From contig DFWT01000039.1 in the NCBI GenBank assembly GCA_002381045.1, forward strand, positions 1,541-8,550: a DNA stretch of 7,010 nucleotides, in the 5' to 3' direction. The notes below the pieces were generated by a model. It had not been told where the DNA came from. It did not search any database and saw only the letters and a program-made list of their open reading frames with translations. The position numbers and the translations under genes are program-made. Shown here one piece after another: positions 1 through 6,659 of this stretch (the stretch's first letter is position 1; each line of letters starts with the position of its first letter). Source of the stretch: Rhodoferax sp. UBA4127. Its GTDB lineage: Bacteria > Pseudomonadota > Gammaproteobacteria > Burkholderiales > Burkholderiaceae_C.

Positions 1-2186
1 ACTACGCGGTGGACTTCATCGAAGCCACGCGTTGGATCAAACAGCACCTGCCGGGCGCCAAGGTCAGCGGTGGGGTGAGCAATGTGAGTTTTTCCTTCCG
101 TGGCAACGACCCGGTGCGCGAAGCGATTCACACCGTATTTCTTTATCACGCCATCCAAGCGGGGATGGACATGGGCATCGTCAACGCCGGTATGGTCGGC
201 GTCTACGATGACCTGGAACCCGAACTTCGCGAGCGTGTGGAAGACGTAGTGCTGAACCGCCGCCCGGACGCGGGCGAACGCCTGGTGGAGATTGCCGACA
301 GCGCCAAGAGCGGCGCCAAAGATGAATCTAAAAAGTTGGAATGGCGCGGGACAGCCGAGCACCCAGTGACCGTGGCGCAGCGCCTGAGCCACGCCATGGT
401 GCATGGCATCACCGACTTCATCGTGCCCGATACCGAGGAAGCCTACCGCGAGATTTTGGCAAAAGGTGGCCGACCGCTGCACGTGATTGAAGGCCCGCTG
501 ATGGCCGGCATGAGCATCGTCGGTGACCTGTTTGGCCAAGGCAAGATGTTCCTGCCGCAGGTGGTGAAAAGCGCCCGCGTCATGAAGTCGGCAGTGGCGC
601 ATTTGATTCCGTACATTGAAGAAGAAAAACGCTTGGACGAGGCAGCGGGCCGAGATGTGCAGACCAAGGGCAAGATCATCATGGCCACCGTCAAGGGCGA
701 CGTGCATGACATCGGCAAAAACATCGTCACCGTGGTCTTGCAATGCAACAACTTTGACGTGGTCAACATGGGTGTGATGGTGCCCTGCCACGAGATTCTG
801 GCGCGTGCCAAAGCCGAGGGTGCCGACATCATTGGCCTCTCGGGTCTGATCACACCCAGCCTTGAAGAAATGCAGTACCTGGCCGGTGAGATGCAGAAAG
901 ACGACTACTTCCGCATCAAAAAAATCCCACTGCTCATCGGTGGCGCCACCACCAGCCGGGTGCATACCGCGGTGAAGATTTCGCCGCACTATGAAGGCCC
1001 GGTGGTTTATGTGCCGGATGCCTCGCGCAGCGTGGGCGTGGCACAAAGCTTGTTGGGCGAACAGGCGGGTGCCTTTATTGCCGAGCTGAACTCCGACTAC
1101 GAAAAAGTACGCCTGCAACACGCTGGCAAAAAACAAACGCCTTTGTGGCCGCTGGCCAAGGCCCGTGCCAACAAAACACCCATCGACTGGTCCAACTACC
1201 AACCAACCCAGCCAAAGTTCATTGGCCGGCGCGTGTTCAAGAACTTTGACTTAAGCGAACTCGCCGCCTACATTGACTGGGGTCCGTTCTTCCAGACCTG
1301 GGATCTGGCCGGGCCTTTCCCATCGATTCTGGACGATGCGGTGGTCGGTGTGGAGGCCAAAAAGGTTTATGCCGATGGCCAGGCCCTGTTGAAGAAGATC
1401 ATTGAGGGCCGTTGGCTCACCGTCAACGCGGTGCTGGGCCTGTACCCGGCCAACGCGGTCAATGACGACGACATTGCGCTGTACACCGACGAGAGCCGAA
1501 GCCAGGTGGCTATGACTTGGTACGGCCTGCGCCAGCAAGCCGCACGTGAGGTGGAAGACGATGGCAGCCACGTCCCCAACCGCTGCCTGGCAGACTTTGT
1601 GGCACCTGCTTCAGTTGCTATTGACAATAGAGCTATTGACGCAGTTAATACAAGCGCTACAGGCATAAAAAGCTTGAATATATCGGACTATGTGGGCGTC
1701 TTTGCAGTGACCGCCGGCATCGGTGTGGACAAGAAAGAGGCGCAGTTTCTGGCCGCCCATGACGACTACAGCGCCATCATGCTCAAAGCCCTGGCCGACC
1801 GCCTGGCCGAGGCCTTTGCCGAATGCCTGCACCACAAGGTGCGCACCGACCTGTGGGGCTACGCCGCCGGTGAAAACCTCAGCCCCGGCGATCTCATCGC
1901 TGAAAAATACACCGGCATCCGTCCCGCACCCGGCTACCCGGCCTGCCCCGACCATAGCGCCAAGAAAGACATGTTTGCGCTGCTGCAATGCGAAGACATT
2001 GGCATGAGTCTGACCGAAAGCCTTGCCATGAGCCCGGCGGCCAGCGTCAGCGGCTTCTTCATCGGCCACCCGGACAGCAGCTACTTCAACGTGGGCCGCA
2101 TCGGTGAAGACCAACTTCAAGACATGGCCGCGCGCCGCAGCATGGATGAGAAAACCTTGCAACGGCTGCTGGCGCCGAATTTGTAG
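1..2186 (+). CDS. metH: Cobalamin-dependent methionine synthase, C-terminal part (5' end outside window)
   Basis: Transfers a methyl group from 5-methyltetrahydrofolate via methylcobalamin to homocysteine, giving methionine (cytosolic). The frame is open from base 3, so this is a partial gene; the GTG at 9 is a valine codon, not a start. Counting residues from base 9: the end of the folate-binding domain (SGGVSNVSFSFRG, 20-32), a helical cap (about 110-205), and the B12 domain with DVHDIG, whose His233 matches the cobalt-ligating His759 of E. coli. Asp231 and Ser284 (in LITPS) match the other members of the ligand triad (Asp757, Ser810). The reactivation domain follows (about 385-725), with the S-adenosylmethionine-binding motif RPAPGYPACP starting at Arg638. 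The protein ends at APNL, slightly shorter than E. coli MetH. Residues 534-559 form an unusual AT-rich insert (separate entry). Some Burkholderiales carry MetH as two genes; the window cannot show whether this one is split. Confidence 0.97.
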   Translation, partial: YAVDFIEATRWIKQHLPGAKVSGGVSNVSFSFRGNDPVREAIHTVFLYHAIQAGMDMGIVNAGMVGVYDDLEPELRERVEDVVLNRRPDAGERLVEIADSAKSGAKDESKKLEWRGTAEHPVTVAQRLSHAMVHGITDFIVPDTEEAYREILAKGGRPLHVIEGPLMAGMSIVGDLFGQGKMFLPQVVKSARVMKSAVAHLIPYIEEEKRLDEAAGRDVQTKGKIIMATVKGDVHDIGKNIVTVVLQCNNFDVVNMGVMVPCHEILARAKAEGADIIGLSGLITPSLEEMQYLAGEMQKDDYFRIKKIPLLIGGATTSRVHTAVKISPHYEGPVVYVPDASRSVGVAQSLLGEQAGAFIAELNSDYEKVRLQHAGKKQTPLWPLAKARANKTPIDWSNYQPTQPKFIGRRVFKNFDLSELAAYIDWGPFFQTWDLAGPFPSILDDAVVGVEAKKVYADGQALLKKIIEGRWLTVNAVLGLYPANAVNDDDIALYTDESRSQVAMTWYGLRQQAAREVEDDGSHVPNRCLADFVAPASVAIDNRAIDAVNTSATGIKSLNISDYVGVFAVTAGIGVDKKEAQFLAAHDDYSAIMLKALADRLAEAFAECLHHKVRTDLWGYAAGENLSPGDLIAEKYTGIRPAPGYPACPDHSAKKDMFALLQCEDIGMSLTESLAMSPAASVSGFFIGHPDSSYFNVGRIGEDQLQDMAARRSMDEKTLQRLLAPNL
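1608..1685 (+). repeat. AT-rich interspersed repeat inserted in frame within metH
   Basis: A 78-base stretch, about 38% GC by hand count, inside GC-rich metH. It contains codons rare in the surrounding gene (AGA at 1629, ATA at 1665 and 1680). It sits between the conserved DFVAP and DYVG segments of the activation domain, where E. coli MetH has about 6 residues and this protein has 26. Its order of elements (TTGCTATT, AGCTATTGACGCA, ACAAGCGCTACAGGC, then an A/T tail) resembles a short repeat I recall as dispersed in Comamonadaceae genomes. That family link is from memory and was not searched. The length preserves frame and contains no stop. The precise borders are uncertain by about 10 bases. 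Confidence 0.6.
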
Positions 2187-2203
2187 CGGTCAGGTTCACA
2201 CCC

Positions 2204-2208
2204 GGAAG
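2204..2208 (+). promoter_or_regulatory. Ribosome binding site deciding the ABC ATPase start
   Basis: GGAAG lies 5 bases before the ATG at 2214. The in-frame ATG at 2226, which would start the protein at MLQVTQL, has no purine-rich sequence at suitable distance, so 2214 is preferred. Confidence 0.55.
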
Positions 2209-2213
2209 ATGGC

Positions 2214-3155
2214 ATGATCGCGCCCATGCTGCAGGTCACACAACTTAACAAACGCTTTGGCGAGCGCCACGCTGTCCGGTCGGTGTCGTTTGGTTTGGAG
2301 CGCGGTCAAACTCTGGGGCTGATTGGCCCCAACGGTGCGGGCAAGTCCACCACCGTCAGCATGTTGTGCGGGTTGGTACAGCCCGATTCCGGCCAGGTCG
2401 AGATCAACGGCGTGGCCATGGGATTGGGCCGCAACCCTGTCAAGCAGTGGATTGGCTTGGTGCCGCAAGAACTGGCCTTGTACGAGGACTTGTCGGCCCA
2501 AGAAAATTTGAAGCTGTTCGGCGCGTTGTATGGGCTGCATGGGCAACCGCTGGTGCGCCGCTGTGCGGAGGTGCTGGCGCTGGTAAATCTTGCGGACCGC
2601 GCGCGGGACCGTGTTCATACGTTTTCTGGCGGCATGAAGCGGCGGCTGAACATCGCGGCGGCGCTGCTGCATGACCCGCAGCTGCTGGTGCTGGACGAAC
2701 CCACCGTGGGTGTCGACCCGCAAAGTCGCAACGCAATTTTTGACTGCCTGGAAGTCCTGAAACGCGAGGGCAGGTCATTGATCTATACCAGCCACTACAT
2801 GGAAGAAGTGGAACGCCTTGCCGATCACATTGTGGTGATGGACCATGGCCAGGTGCTGGCCGATGCCACCCCAGCCGAGTTGTATGAACGACTACCCGCC
2901 ACGGCGGCCTTGCATCTTGAGTTTGCGCAGTTGCCCTCGGCCGACACGCTGCGGCAGCTTGAAGCCCAGTCCGGTGTCACTGCATTGAAGGCAGGCAAAC
3001 AACAAATTGACTTGACCCTGCGTCAACCCAGCGACGCCCTGCCCTTGCTGACCTGGCTTGAGGCGCAAGGTTGTCCGCCCGTGCACTTCGCCACCGCACG
3101 GGCCCGACTGGAAGATGTGTTTCTAACCCTCACCGGGCGCAGCCTGCGCGACTGA
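2214..3155 (+). CDS. ABC-2 type exporter, ATP-binding subunit
   Basis: Cytoplasmic nucleotide-binding subunit that would power the permease encoded just downstream. All motifs of an active ABC ATPase are present in the 313-residue protein: Walker A GPNGAGKST (38-46), Q-loop Gln85 in VPQE, signature FSGGM (137-141), Walker B LLVLDEP (157-163), D-loop VGVDP and switch His194. The order and the MKRRLNIA sequence after the signature place it in the drug/antibiotic-type ABC-2 group (CcmA/DrrA/YadG-like). Residues about 225-313 form the C-terminal extension common in this group, ending in the typical LEDVFLTLTGR. The gene starts 27 bases after metH on the same strand with no terminator visible between them, so read-through is possible, although no functional link to methionine synthesis is apparent. 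The substrate cannot be inferred from the sequence. Confidence 0.93.
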   Translation: MIAPMLQVTQLNKRFGERHAVRSVSFGLERGQTLGLIGPNGAGKSTTVSMLCGLVQPDSGQVEINGVAMGLGRNPVKQWIGLVPQELALYEDLSAQENLKLFGALYGLHGQPLVRRCAEVLALVNLADRARDRVHTFSGGMKRRLNIAAALLHDPQLLVLDEPTVGVDPQSRNAIFDCLEVLKREGRSLIYTSHYMEEVERLADHIVVMDHGQVLADATPAELYERLPATAALHLEFAQLPSADTLRQLEAQSGVTALKAGKQQIDLTLRQPSDALPLLTWLEAQGCPPVHFATARARLEDVFLTLTGRSLRD

Positions 3156-3166
3156 ACACACACGCC

Positions 3167-3170
3167 GGAG
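3167..3170 (+). promoter_or_regulatory. Ribosome binding site deciding the ABC permease start
   Basis: GGAG lies 8 bases before the ATG at 3179. The open frame extends upstream to 3071, but that extension would overlap the ATPase gene and add a non-membrane, Arg-rich leader. The family normally starts just before a short basic helix (here MTALIALVRKDL), so 3179 is chosen. Confidence 0.6.
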
Positions 3171-3178
3171 CCACACCC

Positions 3179-4471
3179 ATGACCGCCCTTATCGCACTGG
3201 TTCGCAAAGACCTGATTCTGTTTCTGGCCGACCGGCGCGCGCTGGTGCTGGCCTTGTTGATGCCCGTGGCGTTAGGCGCGTTTTTTGGTTACTTGTTCGG
3301 CGGTTCAGGCAGCTCCGATAACGCAAAAATTGAGATTGCGGTGGTATCTTTGGACAACAGCCCGATCAGCCGCCAAATCGTACTGGGACTGAAAGCCGAT
3401 ACCTCGCTACAGACCCAAGAGCTGGGGCTCGATGTGGCCAAAGCCTTGGTGCTCAAGGGCAAACTCAATGCGGCCATCGTGATCCCAATCGGGTTTGGTG
3501 AGGCCTCGGGTGCGGCCTTTTTTGGAGGGGGCACCAAGCCTGAGATTGAGGTACTTTACGACCCGTCGCAAAGCGCGGTGCTGGGCATGGTCAAGGGCTT
3601 GCTGACCCAACAAGTCATGCAAAGCGTGAGTGCTGAAATGTTCTCTGGCGCGTCTGGGCCAAAACTGGTCGATCAGAGCATCACCCAGCTGGAAGCCGCT
3701 GCAAAAACCGACCCCAGCCGCACCGACTTGCTGGACTTTTTGCAAGGGCTCAAGAAGTTCCAGCGCAGCAACCAGGACCGCAGCGCCAGTGGCACGCCTA
3801 CACCCGCCGCAGGTGGCCTGACCGTGCCCTTTGTCACCCGCGATCAAGCCATGAGTTCCGGTCCCAAATACAACGGCTACGCCCATTCGTTTGCGGGCAT
3901 GAGCATCCAGTTCATTCTGTTCATGGGCCTGGACGCAGGCATCGGCATTTTGTTAGCCCGCCGCATGGGGCTGTGGAACCGCTTGTTGGCTGCACCAGTG
4001 TCGATGGGCACCATCCTGGGCGCGCGCGCTCTTTCCAGCGCAGTCATTGCACTGGGCATGCTGGCCTTTGTTTACCTGGTGGGTGGCCTGTTTTTCAAGG
4101 TGCAAATCGCGGGAAGCTTGCCGGGGTTTGTGTTGCTGTGTATCTGCTTTGCGCTATTCACCAGCATGTTCGGCCTGTTTGTGGCGGCCTTTGGTAAAAC
4201 GCCGGAGGCCGCACGTGGGCTGGCCACCTTTGCCACCCTGATCATGGTCATGCTCGGCGGCGGCTGGGTCCCCGCCTTCATCTTCCCTCAATGGCTGCAA
4301 ACCTTAACGCTAATTGTCCCTGTGCGCTGGGCGATGGATGGCCTGGATGCGATGACCTGGCGTGGGCTGCCATTTGAGGCGGCGCTGCCGTCCATCGCCG
4401 CACTGCTTGGGTTTTCGCTGCTGTTTGGCGCACTGGCGCTGTGGAAATTTCGCCAGAGCAATGCGCTTTGA
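3179..4471 (+). CDS. ABC-2 type transporter permease subunit
   Basis: Inner-membrane subunit of the exporter whose ATPase is encoded 23 bases upstream; probably works as a homodimer, as expected when only one permease gene accompanies the ATPase. The 430-residue protein has the ABC-2 (NatB/YhgE-like) plan. A short cytoplasmic N-terminus (RKDL) is followed by TM1 at about 20-40, then a large extracytoplasmic domain of about 200 residues. Five further membrane segments lie at about 241-262, 284-305, 314-338, 346-368 and 403-424. The conserved re-entrant region is visible as GGGW (360-363) and PVRWAMDGL (381-389). The external domain carries a Gln/Ser/Pro/Gly-rich section near residues 195-220, probably a flexible loop. 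It has no frameshift or missing segment. Export of a lipophilic compound or drug is typical of the family, but the substrate is unknown. Confidence 0.92.
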   Translation: MTALIALVRKDLILFLADRRALVLALLMPVALGAFFGYLFGGSGSSDNAKIEIAVVSLDNSPISRQIVLGLKADTSLQTQELGLDVAKALVLKGKLNAAIVIPIGFGEASGAAFFGGGTKPEIEVLYDPSQSAVLGMVKGLLTQQVMQSVSAEMFSGASGPKLVDQSITQLEAAAKTDPSRTDLLDFLQGLKKFQRSNQDRSASGTPTPAAGGLTVPFVTRDQAMSSGPKYNGYAHSFAGMSIQFILFMGLDAGIGILLARRMGLWNRLLAAPVSMGTILGARALSSAVIALGMLAFVYLVGGLFFKVQIAGSLPGFVLLCICFALFTSMFGLFVAAFGKTPEAARGLATFATLIMVMLGGGWVPAFIFPQWLQTLTLIVPVRWAMDGLDAMTWRGLPFEAALPSIAALLGFSLLFGALALWKFRQSNAL

Positions 4472-4492
4472 TTGCCCCTTAGGACATCGAGC

Positions 4493-4522
4493 TTGACTGC
4501 TGGGCAAGGCAATGCGTCTTAC
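4493..4522 (+). promoter_or_regulatory. Weak candidate promoter for the glycine-zipper gene
   Basis: In the 152-base gap between the permease and the glycine-zipper gene, TTGACT (4493-4498) matches a sigma-70 -35 box at 5 of 6 bases. The only -10 candidate at proper spacing (18 bases) is TCTTAC (4517-4522), a poor match. It would leave a leader of about 95 bases. A separate promoter is plausible because this gene is set well apart from the exporter, but this particular site is only a guess. Confidence 0.25.
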
Positions 4523-4623
4523 TGCTGCTTACAGTTCAACCGAACACGCCCTTTGAAGCTTGTCCACGGCCACGGCAGCCAGTGCGTTAATGGTCTTGTC
4601 TCCAAGATTAACCAGGAATTTCA

Positions 4624-5403
4624 ATGAACATGCCTTTGAGCACCGCTCCCAGCACGACCAACAAACCACTTTGGGCAGCCGTGGTAGTTTTGGGCATTGC
4701 CGTGCTCGCCATGGGCGCTGCACTGATACGCACCCAGAACCCACCGGTTGAGCCGCGCACCGCCGTGTTGCCCGCCGCCACCGTGGTCTCTGAGACCGCC
4801 ACGACAGCCACTAATCCAACCGCCACGGCGGCGACACCTCAAAACACCGTCACAGCCCCGGCTGCAGGCAGCCAGAAAACCCCTGCCGCGCCAGCGGCGA
4901 AAGCAAAAACAAATACATCAAATACGCCTGTAGCCCAGAATAAATCTGTGCCTAACGCTACTAAAACAGCAGCGACAGAGGTGTTCGAGCCAACGGCCGG
5001 GCCGCGTGTGGTGTTGCCACAAAACCCGGAGCCCGCGGTGGCCAGGGCAACCGCCCCCGCCCGCGCGCCCTGCGCCACCTGCGGCACGGTTGAAAGTGTC
5101 ACCGCCGTCGAGGTGGAAGGCACGGGCAGCGGCGCCGGTGTTATTGCCGGTGGCGTGCTGGGTGCGGTGGTGGGTAACCAGGTGGGCGGTGGTGACGGCA
5201 AAACTCTGGCCACCATTTTGGGTGCTGTGGGTGGCGGCATGGCCGGCAACGCAGTTGAGAAAAAAATGAAAAAACTCACGCAATACGACGTGACAGTTCG
5301 CATGGAAGATGGCAGCCGCCGTACCCTGCGTCAAACCACGCCACCTGCTTTGGGCAGTGCCGTGGTGGTCAATGGCGACAGCCTGCAGCCGGCCAGCCGG
5401 TAA
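4624..5403 (+). CDS. Membrane-anchored glycine-zipper 2TM domain protein
   Basis: Predicted envelope protein of 259 residues with no assigned biochemical function. The start is supported by AGGA (4614-4617), 6 bases before the ATG. An N-terminal membrane helix (about 16-36) has no lipobox cysteine, so this looks like a signal anchor rather than a lipoprotein. Residues about 37-145 are a low-complexity Ala/Thr/Pro/Asn linker. Then come a Cys pair, CATCG (Cys150 and Cys153), followed by VESVTAVEVEG, and a glycine zipper at about 166-211 with repeated small-residue spacing (GVIAGGVLGAVVGNQVGGG). The Rickettsia 17 kDa surface antigen/SlyB-type domain has this pattern. The C-terminus (YDVTVRMEDGSRRTL onward) is the small beta domain usual in these proteins. 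Part of the linker is AT-rich and may derive from a repeat (separate entry). It converges with the MFS gene. The family is reasonably clear; the role is unknown. Confidence 0.85.
   Translation: MNMPLSTAPSTTNKPLWAAVVVLGIAVLAMGAALIRTQNPPVEPRTAVLPAATVVSETATTATNPTATAATPQNTVTAPAAGSQKTPAAPAAKAKTNTSNTPVAQNKSVPNATKTAATEVFEPTAGPRVVLPQNPEPAVARATAPARAPCATCGTVESVTAVEVEGTGSGAGVIAGGVLGAVVGNQVGGGDGKTLATILGAVGGGMAGNAVEKKMKKLTQYDVTVRMEDGSRRTLRQTTPPALGSAVVVNGDSLQPASR
4905..4980 (-). repeat. Possible second, inverted copy of the AT-rich interspersed repeat
   Basis: An AT-rich island (about 41% GC by hand count over 4901-4980) in the linker of the glycine-zipper gene. Read on the minus strand, 4976-4926 aligns without gaps to 1614-1664 in metH, with 27 of 51 identical bases by hand count, including an exact GCTACAGGC. 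Its minus-strand sequence also fits my recollection of the Comamonadaceae dispersed repeat (TAGTAGC, then ATTTATTC, then GGGCTACAGGC). It is diverged and lies in a low-complexity region, so chance similarity remains possible. In the plus frame it encodes an Asn/Thr/Lys/Val-rich stretch without stops. Confidence 0.4.
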
Positions 5404-5417
5404 ACCCACAAGACTTG

Positions 5418-5444
5418 CCCGCTTGCGCCGCGTCAGCGGTCGGG
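5418..5444. terminator. Candidate hairpin between convergent genes
   Basis: In the 45-base gap between the two convergent stop codons, CCGC (5428-5431) and GCGG (5436-5439) can pair around GTCA, with an outer CCCG (5418-5421) and CGGG (5441-5444) across an unequal internal loop. Position suits a bidirectional terminator, but there is no T tract on either side and the stem is imperfect. Confidence 0.3.
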
Positions 5445-5448
5445 TGGG

Positions 5449-6651
5449 CTAGTTGACATCCAGGCGGTGCCGCTGCGCCAGCATCAAGGCAACCACACCG
5501 GCCACGCTCAAGCCCAACAGCAAAAACAGGCCGTCGCGATAACCCACCTGGGGCGACCACATCCAGCCCAGCAAGGCAGGTGCTGCAGCACGCGCCAAGG
5601 CCAGCGGTACACCCAGCGCCCCGTTGAGCGAGGCCACATGGGTGCGGTTCACGTACATCGCCATGGCCGTGCCTTTGACAATGGTCAGCATGCCGTTGCC
5701 CATGCCGTAGACCACCACAAAACCCACGACCAAACCCAGTTGCAGTGCCCCCGACAGGGGCGCTACCAGCAGCACCAGCACGCCCAGCGGAATCAGCATG
5801 GGCACCCAGCGGTTCACCTGATGCAAGTCGGCATAGTGTTCAAAAAAGTACAGTAGCAGCCGGCCGGCAACCTGCATCACTCCAATGGCAGCAGGTAGTG
5901 CAATCACCCAGGCCTCAGGCAAATTGTTTTCGCGCAGCAGACTGACGATGTGCGCCGGAATCGCTACTGTGTCCGACATTAGCAACACGGTAAACACACC
6001 TATTAATAAAAACGGCGCGCTTTGCAGCAAGGGCTTCAAACCAGCGTCGGGAACTTGTACCGCCGCCTGCGTCAGGCGTTGGGGTGCGTTGGCCAGAGTC
6101 AGCCAGTGCAGCGGCGCGCACACCACCACATGCAGCGCCGCCAGCACCCACAAGGCGTGGCGCCAGTCCCAAACGCTGATCAGCCAGGCGATCAAGGGTA
6201 TGAACACGGTGCTGGCCAAGCCTCCCAAAAAAGTCAGCGTGATGATGGCGCGGCGAAAGTTCTGCGGAAAACGCTTCGTGATCAAGGCAAACGCCGGCGA
6301 ATACAGCACCGCCGCCATGGCCACACCCAAGCCCACCCACACCGCGTACAGACCCATCAGGCTGGTGACTTCGCTGTGCAGCCACAGACAAGCACCTGCC
6401 AACACCGAGCCCAGCGTCATCACCCAGCGCTCGTGACCCCGATCAATCCAGCGGCCTACCGGGTAAGCCATCAGGCCTTCGGCAAGCACCGCCAAACTGA
6501 AGGCCACAGAGACTTCGGCGCGGCGCAGACCCAAGTCACGCTCCAGTGGCTCAAGCACCACCGAGAACATGTAAAAAATGCTGCCCCAACTGATGAGTTG
6601 CGCCAACGAGAGCCGCAACACCAACCCGGTTTCGGACGACTTGAAACGCAT
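5449..6651 (-). CDS. Major facilitator superfamily (MFS) transporter
   Basis: Inner-membrane secondary transporter of 400 residues with about 12 hydrophobic segments, the usual MFS size. The first helix spans roughly 10-33 (LVLRLSLAQLISWGSIFYMF). MFS motif A is clear in the loop between helices 2 and 3: GRWIDRGHERW (66-76), with the expected Gly, Asp and Arg. A central cytoplasmic loop (around 190-205) separates the two six-helix halves. The WGSIFYMFSV and DLGLRRAEVSVAFS sequences resemble the monocarboxylate/oxalate-type MFS group widespread in Burkholderiales, but the substrate cannot be assigned. The start at 6651 lies 8 bases after the comM stop codon. No strong Shine-Dalgarno is visible there (only GAGTCGG), which suggests translational coupling. 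The gene ends 45 bases from the convergent glycine-zipper gene. Confidence 0.9.
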   Translation of the reverse strand: MRFKSSETGLVLRLSLAQLISWGSIFYMFSVVLEPLERDLGLRRAEVSVAFSLAVLAEGLMAYPVGRWIDRGHERWVMTLGSVLAGACLWLHSEVTSLMGLYAVWVGLGVAMAAVLYSPAFALITKRFPQNFRRAIITLTFLGGLASTVFIPLIAWLISVWDWRHALWVLAALHVVVCAPLHWLTLANAPQRLTQAAVQVPDAGLKPLLQSAPFLLIGVFTVLLMSDTVAIPAHIVSLLRENNLPEAWVIALPAAIGVMQVAGRLLLYFFEHYADLHQVNRWVPMLIPLGVLVLLVAPLSGALQLGLVVGFVVVYGMGNGMLTIVKGTAMAMYVNRTHVASLNGALGVPLALARAAAPALLGWMWSPQVGYRDGLFLLLGLSVAGVVALMLAQRHRLDVN

Positions 6652-6659
6652 GCACCGAC

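Noticed and set aside
1611..2162. Minus-strand open frame of 183 codons opposite the metH 3' end
   Set aside because: Metabolic gene motifs are continuous on the plus strand through this region; the antisense product has no recognisable family.
2187..2213. Possible riboswitch or terminator between metH and the ATPase
   Set aside because: Only 27 bases are available, with no hairpin; they hold just the ATPase ribosome binding site.
2196..2723. Minus-strand open frame of 175 codons opposite the ABC ATPase
   Set aside because: Covers the Walker A and signature coding region of the clear plus-strand ATPase; a shadow frame.
4471..4512. ATTGCC and GGCAAT inverted pair after the permease stop as a terminator
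   Set aside because: The loop would be about 30 bases and no T tract follows, so it does not look like an intrinsic terminator.
4529..4744. Minus-strand frame whose last 30 residues in the intergenic gap look protein-like
   Set aside because: It has no plausible start outside the glycine-zipper gene, no ribosome binding site seen, and I recognise no family; a gene remnant is possible but unsupported.
5935..6030. AT-richer patch in the MFS gene considered as a third repeat copy
   Set aside because: It encodes an ordinary membrane helix region of the transporter and lacks the GCTACAGGC core.
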